In this document: one piece after another, positions 1-10,212 of the stretch
How positions within the stretch are numbered: position 1 is the first letter of the stretch
Layout: each line of letters begins with the position of its first letter
Origin: Hypholoma sublateritium FD-334 SS-4
Lineage: Eukaryota > Basidiomycota > Agaricomycetes > Agaricales > Strophariaceae
Assembly: GCA_000827495.1 (NCBI GenBank)
Contig: KN817722.1
Span: 1 to 40,687 of the forward strand
Direction: 5' to 3'
Length of the DNA: 40,687 bases
The notes under the pieces: model-generated
Database searches by the model: none
Told to the model about the DNA's origin: nothing
What the model saw: the letters and a program-made list of their open reading frames with translations, nothing else
Translations under genes and position numbers: made by a program

Positions 1-61
1 CTGAGGAGGCGAGTATAACGCGGTTTTTTCCCTCTCAACAACACTGACCAATCATATTGTA

Positions 62-868
62 TCAGCTCTCTGGCGGTCCCGATCCTGAACCTTCCCTCCT
101 ACCCTCCANCCCCGACCTGCAGCTCGTCGAATTCAAACTTCCATCTCCAAAGGAACTCGCTGAGGACGATCGCAGTGCNCTTGTCTCGACTTCCATCTCG
201 CGGATCTGTGACGGTGCAGAGGAGCTACGCACGCTGGGCGGGAGCATCGCACCCAAATCAGCCGTCGCGGGCGGGAGCTCTGCGGCAGAGATATGGACAG
301 CACGAGCGTGCTCGAGCGCACGACGTCCGACGCGTAGTGCGTGAACGGCGGCGGCGGTCGTGCCCGCGAAGAGCGCCTTCATCAGCCCGAGGTAGCGCTT
401 CAGCAGCAACTTGCCGCGCGGCGGGCTGTACACTGAGCTGGGAGCGGTGGCGCTAACGCTAGCCGCGCCGGCCGGCGGTACCTCCGCGTCGGGGCTCTCA
501 CAGCGCGCGCTCGCGCTCGAGCATCTCCTCACGTCGAGGCTCATTCGACGGCCTACTTCCCCGCTTCTTCCTTCGCCACCGTGCCCACATCGCGCCCCGC
601 CGCCACAATGCACGCGCTCTCCCGTGCGCCCACCGCGCGCATGCGCTCGAGCTCGCGCACATTCTCCGCGTCGGAGATCGCCTCGTTCGTCATCGCGCGC
701 CCAAGTGTCCGGCGCCGCCCCGGCACCCCCGGGTCCGCGTCGAGGTGTATCGTATTGCGATGCAGCGGCTGCCGCGTTGGTGTTGGCGGCGGCGGTGGAG
801 GAGCGCGTACTGCTGTGGCGCATCGCTACAAACTTTAGGCCAGGGGACGCCTGAATCAAAGGACTCAT
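62..868 (-). other. GC-rich open frame of 268 codons, probably a gene with broken frames
   Basis: One minus-strand frame is open across the whole interval, but it does not read as a single convincing protein. Protein-like stretches move between frames. MTNEAISDAENVRELERMRA and the following segment to GTVAKEEAGK lie in a second frame (about 694 down to 560). PSNEPRREEMLERERAL lies in a third. The long frame supplies KLLLKRYLGLMKALFAGTT (about 420-365) and a Ser-rich C-terminus, and FTHYASDVVRSSTLVLSI returns to another frame. Two ambiguous bases (109 and 178) fall inside. The pattern fits either a real gene read through poor sequence with small indels, or a decayed gene. I recognise no family. 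Base composition is far more GC-rich than in the kilobases that follow. Confidence 0.3.
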
Positions 869-1026
869 AGGCTTTATGTTGGGAGGAACGATGCTAGGCA
901 GCAGAGCCGGAGCGCGTTGTTGAGTGTATGTTTACCTTTACTTATTTTTCTGGCTTTCATATACTCATCGGTCCTATCACATCGTCACCCCTTCATCAAT
1001 ACATTCCTCACTCATTCTAGGCAACA

Positions 1027-1618
1027 ATGCACGAGAAGTTCGACGACATATACAACTCCCTGAAACTATACTACACATTTAATCATTTCTGTCGTCGCAT
1101 CTCCGCCGAATGTATCGAAAACAGTGAAGTCAGGCAGCGCGTACGTCCCATGATCGCGCTGGCTATCCACACATATCAGGATATCCTGCGAGAGGCGCTG
1201 CAGGAACCAAACGAAAAGTTCNGCGACTATAAAGCCGTTTTCGTGTATTGTTCCATTGCCCCTCTGCTAGACCAACAACTGACCACATTTCCCTAGCGCG
1301 GACCTCCATCCAACGGACGAACACCCAAAGGACCACTGGACGATTCGCATGTATGATGCGAACAATTCCCATTCGATGTCTCTGCACATTTGCGAGGCAG
1401 ATTTGACAACTACGGCAACCATCGTGCGTTCTCAGGCCCCAAGGATGTTCGTACATGCATACCCTTCGTCGATTGAAGAGGGCTTGCAAACTGTCGTTAC
1501 GCTTTGTTTTTGGTAGGTAGTTCCTTTTTTCAGCTATTTTGGGACTTTACTCATTATCTACTCTAGTCATGGGATATCCCCTCTCCTATGCGGTGGATGG
1601 TCGAGTGTCGATGAGTGA
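1027..1618 (+). CDS. small spliced protein of unknown function
   Basis: The first exon starts at ATG 1027 (MHEKFDDIYNSL) and runs to about 1244. A 52-bp intron (1245-1296, GTATTG to CCCTAG with a CTGAC branch-like site) restores a second open stretch beginning ADLHPTDEHPKDHW, which reads to 1512. A second intron (1513-1566, GTAGGT to TCTAG) would add a short third exon stopping at 1618. Without it the frame stops at 1516. The product would be roughly 165 residues and mostly helical in its first half. There is one ambiguous base at 1222. I do not recognise the family and see no signal peptide or membrane segment. An upstream exon is possible, because a TCTAG acceptor-like site lies just before the ATG. 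Confidence 0.45.
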
Positions 1619-1619
1619 T

Positions 1620-2386
1620 AGATTGGGAGGTTTTGATGTACTACATTCTATATGACTTTTTGCTACTCCCGTCGATGCCGCNGCTCGCCCCTGCTCAGAC
1701 ATCAAATAGCACTGTCAGTGCGTCGCCAACTGATATGGATGGCTGAAAACTAGATATGTATACACATTATTCTTTCTGTGCAATACGTCTGAACGAGCGT
1801 CGTAGGCAACCCGGTGAAAGGTAGCGGTGGGCGAAGTGTCGAGATGAGCATAGATGGAGTTGTCGAAGGGAGGAGGAAGACGACGCGTCCGACGGCGATG
1901 AGGACTCGGCGGTGATGCNCTTGTCGAGAGCCCACATCGAGGGGAGGCGGCGCTGCGTTCTAAGAGGGTGTACCGGAGGAAGTCATCACACCGCGTTCAA
2001 TCGCGGAAAACGCTGCCTCCAGCTATGTATTATTGCTCATACTTACAATCACGACAACGATATAATTCAGACAATTAAATATGCTTTTGAAATGCAGGAC
2101 GGGTGGTAATATGTCATACCGTCGATATTCATCCGCACTACTAGTACTANGAGACCCTGGTTTATACTCCACCAGGACAATTCAGACTGGTTATACTGCT
2201 GTGAAATTCTGGGTGGGAATTGCAGTAGGCCTAGGATGTTACCAAAATATTTCATAACTCATATTAAGGCAATTTATTCCTAATATCGAGAATCTGTCTA
2301 GGATATGATGTCAGTAGCATGCAGTCAGGTGTTCATAATCTGATATAATCCTAGGCTGCAGTGTTGGTCGCCAAAACTTTTGATAC
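1620..2386. other. no gene seen
   Basis: Only short unsupported frames occur here. Ambiguous bases lie at 1682, 1919 and 2150. From about 2050 the sequence becomes AT-rich and leads into the degenerate repeats. Confidence 0.5.
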
Positions 2387-2700
2387 TTGGCATACGACCC
2401 TACGTAACCCATGGTATCGAATTTATACCAAAGATACATAGTATAACTCAGGCCCTGACATACGTATCATGTACTGTAATCAATGTGCCATCTTTCAAGG
2501 GTTCAGCACCCCGATGTTTGACGTATAATCCCGCGTAGTTAATGGCGTCAGACTTATACTGAAGATATATAACATACGTCAGAAATTTACATATATATCG
2601 TGCACTGTAATGTTTTCAGTGCCAGTAGAGAGTACATAATTCTAATACTTGCCATATAATGGCCCATAAGTCCATATATGCACGCCTAACACCGCCACCT
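2387..2700. repeat. degenerate tandem repeat, period about 131 bp
   Basis: Two related units and the start of a third can be aligned by eye. Their starts are CTTGGCATACGACCC (about 2387), GTTTGACGTATAATCCC (about 2516) and CTTGCCATATAATGGCCC (about 2647). Units 1 and 2 share the order CGTA, ATGG, TTATAC, AAGATA, ATACGT, then ACTGTAAT at 2473 and again at 2604. This spacing gives a period near 131 bp. The copies are clearly diverged and have no coding potential. The stretch from 2700 to 3148 holds no gene I can support. Confidence 0.5.
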
Positions 2701-3148
2701 AGGTGTCGGAGTTGAAACGTGAAAACATTTTTTCTACCTTTTACTGATGTGGTTCCTCAGATTTGCCTTCAAGTACCGTACATCGACAATCTATGAATTT
2801 TATATACCTTTTGACTTGTAACTAGCGATGGCGAGCTCTTCCAGTGAGTACTGAGCCTTGAAGTATAATAAAACCATCCCTGCCACTCACGTTCCCCTGG
2901 CATGAGAAATTGTTGATCACAACCACAGCATGGCGTCAAAGTGTTCCTTAAAATGCTATGTATGTGTTACTTGAAAGATGTAGGTAACAATGGGTGTGGG
3001 GAGGTGTTGGCTCAATCATGATGCTTGTCGTCATGCTCGGGCGCTCTGCACTCGCTCTGCGCTTTATCAAAGTAGACAAACTACTTACGTGCAATCCTGA
3101 ATCTTTCCCCTTCACCTTCTCGGACCCTTCAATCCGAGTCTGCTGGAT

Positions 3149-4353
3149 ATGACTTCGCGATGGGTGGTCGCTGATGACACAGATAGCGCAATAACTTACA
3201 ATGGACCATGGTTCGCCGATAAGGGAAGCCTCGATAACATCGGGAACTTCGGCGCGCCTTTCTTGAGTACTTCGCATGGAATAAATTCGACTGGCAGTTT
3301 CTCATACGCTTTTAATGGTATGAAATCTCCCCTACTTTTTGTCAGGAGGATTGTTTCTAACACTTGTAATCAGGTTCTCGAGTACTCATCACAGGCTCAA
3401 GTGAGCCCGATACCCAAACATTCGTTTCCTGGGAGTGCGTTGTGGACAACGGCCCGCCCTCAAATATATCAGTCAGTGGCGCGGAGAATAATCTCAGACT
3501 TTGCGAACAAGATGGTCTATCTGATGCACCTCATGTGCTCACAGTCAATGTTCAAGCAACCAATGGAGCAGCCTTTTGGCTTGACTACGTCAAATACCTT
3601 CCGACAGCAAGCACTCTTGGACTTGCAAATGTTGCCATCTCCATCGATTCAACAGACGCAGGATTCAACTTCCAAGATTGGACACAAATTTCTGCAGGCT
3701 TCGTGACTGCTGCCACCGGAACAAAGCTATCCTTCAACTTCATTGGTAGTAGATATTTTATTCACTGGTTTTATTTTCATTCTAAATTATACTTTTATAC
3801 AGGGCAATCCCTTCTCTATTATGGATTTTTCGATCCCTCACTTCCCGCGAACACGAGTGCAAACACGGCCAGCTATTCAATTGACGGCCAAACTCCCGTC
3901 CTCTTCGATGTTTTGCCCGAGGCGTTAGCGCCCACTTTCAATCCCACAGGCGTGCAATTCAATACCCTGCTATTTAAGACGGGAAACTTTTCTACAGGTC
4001 CTCATACCCTTGATGTCACATACCTAGGCACGCCCGGGACGGCACCCCTCTCATTCCAATTTCTCGTCGTACAGAACAGCACCTTAGCACCTGCCAGCAC
4101 CAACAGCACAGGTATTTCTACGACAAGCACCGACTCGAACATACAGACGTCCTCTACAATCCTTTCTTCAATAACTCAAAGCACAAGCACTGTGGCAATG
4201 GGTACGTCGAGCGCATCGAGCTCCGCGGTCCCTACCACGGTAACTTCAAGGGGCATTCCTACGTATCAATCAAGTCCTATTTCGATTCTGGCATTGATGG
4301 GAATTGTTGTTTATTACCTTTGTGGTCGCGGGTCAAGATCGACTCAATTCTAA
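3149..4353 (+). CDS. Thr/Ser-rich cell-surface protein with C-terminal hydrophobic segment
   Basis: Three exons are visible. The first (from 3149) reads DDTDSAITYNGPWF and ends at about 3317. An intron of about 57 bp ending TAATCAG leads to exon 2 (SRVLITGSSEPD, WECVVDNGPPSNIS). A second intron (about 3747-3803, ending TACAG) leads to exon 3, which stops at 4353. The start DDxDSxIxYxGxW followed by a paired beta-rich ectodomain with NxS/T sites is common in Agaricomycete surface proteins of unknown function. Exon 3 ends in a long Ser/Thr stretch, a hydrophobic segment (ISILALMGIVVYYL) and a short basic tail. This suggests a single-pass or GPI-like anchor. I find no signal peptide at this ATG. 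An in-frame stop lies at 3098, so a further 5' exon probably exists. Convergent with the MFS gene, 163 bp away. Confidence 0.6.
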
Positions 4354-4516
4354 GGAATCAAGGTCTGTATAAAATGGTTTCTGGTGGTTGCCGGGTCATT
4401 TATTGAACACAGGTTAAAACCATGTTGGTGACTCTCTATTTACATCATCTACGTAAAGCTTCGATTAGCATTTGAAAATATTGGATAGGGTAATATTTTA
4501 CCTAGTCAGGCATGAC

Positions 4517-7067
4517 CTATAGATCTTCATCCTGCTCTTCAGCATCACCAAGAGGTTCCCCAATATGACTATTCTCTTTTGGAAGCCGGACAAGACTTAT
4601 CAAGATGAACGAGATGAGGACGGTTGTGACGGAGCATACGAAGATCGTGCGAGGATGAGTGGCAACAGTCTTCATATAAATCAATCCAAACAACGCCGGC
4701 CCCGCAATCTGTGAGCTACGCAGAGAAAAGAAATCATTATATGGCTTCAGCCATGTGTGCATAAGGAAAGTGCGCACCAGATAGCTTGCACAAGGCCGAT
4801 TGCACCAAATAATTTACCGGTCTCGGTATCACCCCGACGGAGGAATAAGGCCAAGATAATCGCTTCCGCTGCCGGACTGAAGCCAATTCCAAACGATCCC
4901 AGAATACCGAAACAAGAGAATACAAGGGAATTGGTTGCAAGCCCCATCCCCGCGAACGCAATGAAATCGATAACGACAGAATATTTGGCGACTTCGAGGT
5001 CGAACGAAGACGAATGAGCCCCACTTTCAATCGGTTTAGGAAGCAAGGGCAATGTCGAATCAGAGAGATCTTCGTCGAACGGTTCAATTAGAGGTACCGA
5101 AGTCGCATGAATGGTGGAACTCTCTTGTTCAAGTATGACGGGCTTTGGCTTGAATATTTTGATGACAACTGAGGAACGGATCTGTCAAGTAGCTTCGACG
5201 TACACGGTACAATGAGCAGGACGTACGAGGTAATATAATTGTCAGATGGATCGCGCGGCTACCCCCAATCAAACTCAACCAATACCCAAGCTATAATCAG
5301 CGATAATCAGCCCAACAATTTGGCAGTGAAAAATGCCATGACAAACTGTTTCTGCACTCCAATTAAACGTAGATGTTGCATATTGAAACTTGTATGAGTA
5401 GGAACCCTATACGTGAAGGACGTAAGTTATATCTCAAGTATAATGCATCTTGGGAGAGAAACATACATTGACTGAAATCATGAAGGCATAGCCAATAACC
5501 ATTGTAGTCATGCTCCAGTCCTTTCGCGCTTTCTTCCCTGGATGGAGGGTGTCAGGATGCCGGATGGGAAGGAAGACAGCCAAAGGAGTCAGAAACGCGA
5601 ACAAAGCCCGCAATTTCAGGAGAACATAGATGTATATGCCCTGGTCATTGCGGTTTGTTGTATCAAGCCCCCTTCTAGATTCGGTGTATCTGGCCCGAGA
5701 CTCCTTCATTTGATACGGAGACAGCGACTCCGGGACAAGGAAGAACACAGAGATTGCATACAGAACATGCAGCACAGCAGAAAGATAAAAAACGGACAAA
5801 ATCCTTCCGGTGAAATGAATAAGCAAGCTTCCTATGGTGGGACCAATTGCCACGCCACTGAAGAGGAGACCCAGTGCAAGAGAAAATGCTGCGGATCTAG
5901 ATACAAATTCGGTGAGTAGTACCAGAGTAGTAGTGTGCATTGGACTATACCTGTCGCTTTCAGCAGTGCTATCTGCAATATAACTTTGATTCGTGATCAT
6001 GGCCACCGTTATTCCTGACAAGGGATTCATGCTAAACCGCGCCGTAATCAAGACCATCCATATCTCATACCTCCAAATAACCCATCAGCGATTGAGCCTA
6101 TAAGCAAGAACCAGTATCCTCCGGGAATGCGATTCAAAAACCAACCAGCCGCAATGAAATTGAAGTCCGTCACAAGCATCGAACAAGTCGTGAGGATGAT
6201 AACTAGCTTTCGACCATGCCGATCGGAGAACTAACGGGACATTGTCAGTGATTAAAATCCTTGTGACATCGAAGGACTTGCCGATCCCCACCATCCAGTC
6301 GTGATGCACATCATTATACCAGAAGTGGCCGCAATTACTGAATGAAAAGATATATTTGGAGATCGCCAGGGGGTAGTATATGTTTTGGGCTCACCGGCTG
6401 TCAACTTAGCCACTACAGTGCGCACTAGAGGGTCGGAGGCACATCTGCTCTGAGGTGACTCTGGATCATTTGAAAATAGGGACATAGGATCGCCAGGTGC
6501 ATTCCTTTGGTGCAGAACGATATTTGGAACGAACTGTGTATGATACGTAAGTGCCGTCGTAGCATTGATCGCTGATTGAGAGTAAACGTTAAGGTGGCTT
6601 TGATTCGCGTTCAATTGTATACCAACGAGGTTCAAATCAAATATTTCTGGCCTGTGCACGCTGCAAGCGAGCAAATTATATACCTCGATGCGAGGGGCCA
6701 TTGTTACCGCAGCTGGGATAGATAAAAGTGGCAGGATCATGAGAAGTCTAGTGATAAACGTGCTGTAAATTTATATTTCAATAGTACGGGAATTAGTAGC
6801 TTACCTTCGCACATTACTCTTTCGTATAGATGTATGAGAAGTGGTCTCATCAGATTCCTCGTCGGGCCCGGGAGTACTTGAATCCCCTCTGGCATGATTT
6901 GAGTGCAGTAAAGATTGCAGTAGCTCTGTTGTTTCCTGGCCAATAAGTCCGTCTGGAATGATGACATTTTCGTTGTTCTCGACTTGTGGCGTGTGGTTGG
7001 GGTTCGGATGAGGATGGGAGGCTGATGACTGCGGGTCCGATACTCGAAGACCGGATGGATTGCTCAT
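4517..7067 (-). CDS. major facilitator superfamily transporter
   Basis: A multi-exon gene for a polytopic membrane transporter. The start is ATG 7067 (MSNPSGLRVSDPQ), followed by a cytosolic tail of about 90 residues, then TM1 with MILPLLSIPAAVTMAPRIEV (from about 6740). The diagnostic MFS motif A (SDRHGRKLV) is at about 6231-6206. Next come NFIAAGWFLNRIPGGYW and a loop-rich exon with SMNPLSGITVAM and FLVPESLSPYQMKESRARY (about 6057-5450). QYATSTFNWSAE, SLIGGSRAIHLTIILP and VIKIFKPKPVILEQESS follow. The C-terminal half has several hydrophobic helices and ends with an acidic tail (EEQDEDL) at 4517. The substrate cannot be read from the sequence. The QYATSTFNWS segment is typical of fungal MFS proteins related to tetracycline-resistance-like carriers. 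About ten short introns are needed. There is no biosynthetic neighbour. Confidence 0.85.
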
Positions 7068-7108
7068 GGAGGGCAATAGCACATCATCCGGATTGTTGGT
7101 GGGGGTGC

Positions 7109-7118
7109 TATATATATA
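7109..7118 (-). promoter_or_regulatory. TATA-like element upstream of the MFS gene
   Basis: A palindromic TATATATATA run lies about 42 bp upstream of the proposed start at 7067, in a plausible core-promoter position. The remainder of 7119-7736 shows no gene. Confidence 0.4.
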
Positions 7119-7736
7119 AGCATCCTACAAAGCGCTACCTATAAAAACATCTGCGTGCATATAAGTAGGTCATCCGTGCCAAGGTTCCTGCCTTTCGGCT
7201 GAATCAGGCATGTGTACGGCGCTCTAAACCGTGGACCGCAGGCCTTATTCTTCCAGCATCAAAGCGGCTCACCTGCATGAAGGGATCCAAGATCATCCAA
7301 CTCGAGTTTCTTTCCCAGCCGCTGCGCCGTTTCGAATTCATCATGCTGCGGTATACATACGCCGGCGCAAGCGCAGCACCAACTGTTTGGTCGTTCTGAA
7401 GCGCACTGACCACATGGATGATGGAGGTACTAGGTAAAGCTTTGGTCCGGACTCCCACATTGCCAAGTCAACGGCTGTCGACGGCCGACCCGCTCAAGCA
7501 CACAATCGAGCTTGTGAATCACGTCGAGTCCCCAGTCCTAATTAATTCTTTCCACAACACTTCTTGGTGCAACAAGTGAACTCCAAAGGCTACCCTAAAC
7601 TACCTCGTCTCGGTGCATATGCTCCCCTTCTGACCAATTCAAATGCAAATAAAGTAAGCACGAAGGTGTGTTGGTATCTTACAGATTATAATTTACAAGT
7701 CCACTCAAGGTCCACTACAATATTCTTTGGTATCCT

Positions 7737-8717
7737 TTACAACGGACCTCGACCGCCTACTCCGACACTGTCCAGCGTCATCTCGTCTACATCTTGAGGG
7801 AATTTTGCGTGCTCAGACGTTTGCTTCGTAGCTCGCTTCACGGAGAGCTGAGATGCTTCTTCGTCGCTTTCAAAGGGATATTCGAAGTCAGACATACTGC
7901 TGGAACTTGAAAGCTTCTCGTCATTGGCGTTTTGGTCTTGGGCAACGGACTGTTGGGATGTAACCGACGCACGTCCCCGAGAGCTAACAGTGCCGGGAGA
8001 ATATCCATACGACGAATCCGCGGAAAGTATAATCCGTGCTCTGGACGGCGAAGATGCTGTCGCCGATATCTCAGATGAGGCAGTACTCTGGCGAGCCAGG
8101 GCCAGGTAGGAGCGAAAGGACTCCCGAAATCCGTCATTCGTTGAAAAACCTCTGTATTCCTTGGGCTCGAAGGACCCAATCGTTGGAGGAGGCTGCCGGC
8201 GATAGTTCCCCTTCAAGGTACGCAAGATACGGCTTGGGAAGGTGGGATTCCGCATATATATGACGAGGCATAACGTTATGAAGAAGAGGCCGCTCAGGAT
8301 TATGGAAATAATGGACGCAACTGGAATGTGCATTGTCGCGTTTGGGCGTGAGGTAGATCCAAGGCTCGTATTCAGAGGCATTGCTATGCCAGCCGCGGAC
8401 GATGTCGAGGAAGCGGACGTCGAATTTGGGTCAAACGAACCGGACGTTGTGTTTTTGTCGGACTCCACGACCATGGTCTGGAGGACAAGGGAGGTCTGCA
8501 CCGTTGTCGCTGTAACAGTACTTGTGACATGGAGGGTAACCGTTGGGACTGAGAAACCCTTGCTGAACGGATTGTCGCTGGGTTTATTCCCTTCGTTATC
8601 GTCGAAAGCTCCATCGTTACCGTCATCACCATTGTTATTGCTCTTGCCGTTGCTGCTGCCGCTGCCACTGTCGCGCCTGTTCCTTTTGGAATGCCTGGTG
8701 GTAGTCCAAGGTGCCAT
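7737..8717 (-). CDS. single-pass membrane protein, Ser/Thr-rich
   Basis: One uninterrupted exon of 326 codons from ATG 8717. Residues 1-55 are basic, then Gly/Asn/Asp-rich. Residues 57-90 are Thr/Val-rich (TVTLHVTSTVTATTVQTS) and 91-125 Ser/Thr-rich with Asn-glycosylation sites. A single membrane helix occupies about 133-155 (SIISIILSGLFFITLCLVIY). It is followed by a basic juxtamembrane stretch (RNPTFPSRILRTLKGNYRR) and a Ser-rich, partly acidic cytosolic tail. This Mid2/Wsc-like layout is frequent in Agaricomycete surface proteins, but no named family is evident. No signal peptide is present at this ATG. The preceding codons (PTDPSPYFCTGDRD) read in frame, so an upstream exon may supply the true start. 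A TATATA run at 8953-8958 supports transcription from further upstream. Confidence 0.6.
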   Translation of the reverse strand: MAPWTTTRHSKRNRRDSGSGSSNGKSNNNGDDGNDGAFDDNEGNKPSDNPFSKGFSVPTVTLHVTSTVTATTVQTSLVLQTMVVESDKNTTSGSFDPNSTSASSTSSAAGIAMPLNTSLGSTSRPNATMHIPVASIISIILSGLFFITLCLVIYMRNPTFPSRILRTLKGNYRRQPPPTIGSFEPKEYRGFSTNDGFRESFRSYLALARQSTASSEISATASSPSRARIILSADSSYGYSPGTVSSRGRASVTSQQSVAQDQNANDEKLSSSSSMSDFEYPFESDEEASQLSVKRATKQTSEHAKFPQDVDEMTLDSVGVGGRGPL

Positions 8718-8959
8718 ATCTCGATCGCCGGTGCAGAAATAAGGAGAAGGATCTGTTGGCCAATTCTCAGAACTGGCCTAAATGGTAATATACTGGCGAA
8801 ATGGTCAACATCCCTAAGACAGTATACTTGGTATGGACCAAGGGTCATACTCACGAAAAGAATGTGGTTAACACAATTGAAACGAATTAACAGCACTGCC
8901 GGTCAAAGGGAAGGGAGGGAGTTGCATTGAGACGAAACGTGAAATGGTAGCCTATATAA

Positions 8960-10212
8960 CACCTTCCGTCATACTAGGATACCACCTGTGCGCTCCGACG
9001 ACAATATGCGACCGCAGTAACATACGACGCTTCGAATCAACTTCGAATCAGGTTTAATGGCTCAGGATCACCATATCAACGTCCAGGTGAGTCGGACGGA
9101 TTATCAAAACTTATGCAAAGATACATATCATACTCATTCCAGCCTATTCCAGTCGACGGAATAAATAGCTGGGAATACAAGTTTAAGTTAAGCAGATGTT
9201 GCCAAGTGCGGCGTGGATGTCATTGAACACTGTCAGACCTGGGCCTGACTCTGAGGCATGCAATCCCAATTTGGGCGCTTAATGTAAATCTAAACAATCC
9301 CGGTACTGAAGTTCGACCCTTACTACATACAGAAAACTCCATCCCCCTCCGTTATATTGCTGTCTGATTCAAGTCTGATTCTCTGGAGTACGTATGAGCG
9401 TTTGGCGTATCGCTTTGCTCGTGTGATCCAAATGGTATCTGATAGCAACATGAACTCCAAAGTGATTTGAGGGTTGTCAGAGCTTGAGAGCTGGCTCCAC
9501 CGCGGTTGCGATTGGCCTATGAATTATTTTTGTTATCTGACGTTCTGCATCTCAGCGTCCATGGTCGTTGCAAGTGAACAGGAGTGAACAAAAAGCTTGG
9601 CGATAGCCCAAAGAAACAATTTACCCATGCTCAGGCTCAGGCTGTCTCATCCGACAACGTTATAATCTGAACAGGTAAACTATTACCATGTTGCTCGAAT
9701 TGCGAAATCAGCCTTTGATGTTCAACTGGTATGTATATATGTAAGAAGCATGTAGTACCATTGTATGAATGTGCCACCACTCACGCGCGTGATAACTCAC
9801 TGGTGACTGAACCCGCCAGCGACGGTCCCATCATGTCAAGTGTCAAACACAAGGAGTGTCAATTCTCGTTGCAACTCTAACGGTCCCGCTGCAACTCTAA
9901 TAATGTAAAATAGACGGGTCATGATAATTAATGTCGAGAGGCATCAACGGTCGTAAAAGATAAATATGATGCAGGCGCTAAAATATGAATGTGGGTGCAA
10001 AGATGCTGATGGATACAAAGTATGTACATAACACTGGTGATGATGCAGGGGGTAGATCTGAATGCCGAAAAGGGAGAATCCTAAGGTAATGAAGGGAAGG
10101 TGCATGAATTAAGAAGTGAAGAAGATAGCAATGCAGATCCTAAGAGAAAAAAGTCGAATGGAGTATTTGTCAGTGACATGGGTAAAGAAAGGAGGCAAGG
10201 GAACATGAGTCT
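8960..10212. other. long intergenic stretch
   Basis: No gene with solid support. Small features: an adjacent duplication CTTCGAATCA/CTTCGAATCA around 9030-9050, a 20-bp-spaced repeat of GCAACTCTAA (9871 and 9891), and the mini-ORF listed separately at 9057. Confidence 0.5.
9057..9226 (+). other. possible spliced micro-ORF
   Basis: ATG 9057 opens a ten-codon exon (MAQDHHINVQ) that runs directly into a textbook donor GTGAGT. An acceptor ATTCCAG follows about 56 bp later, and the frame continues as PIPVDGINSWEYKFKL to a stop at 9226, about 37 codons in all. The splice signals are good, but the peptide is too short to classify and could be chance. Confidence 0.2.
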
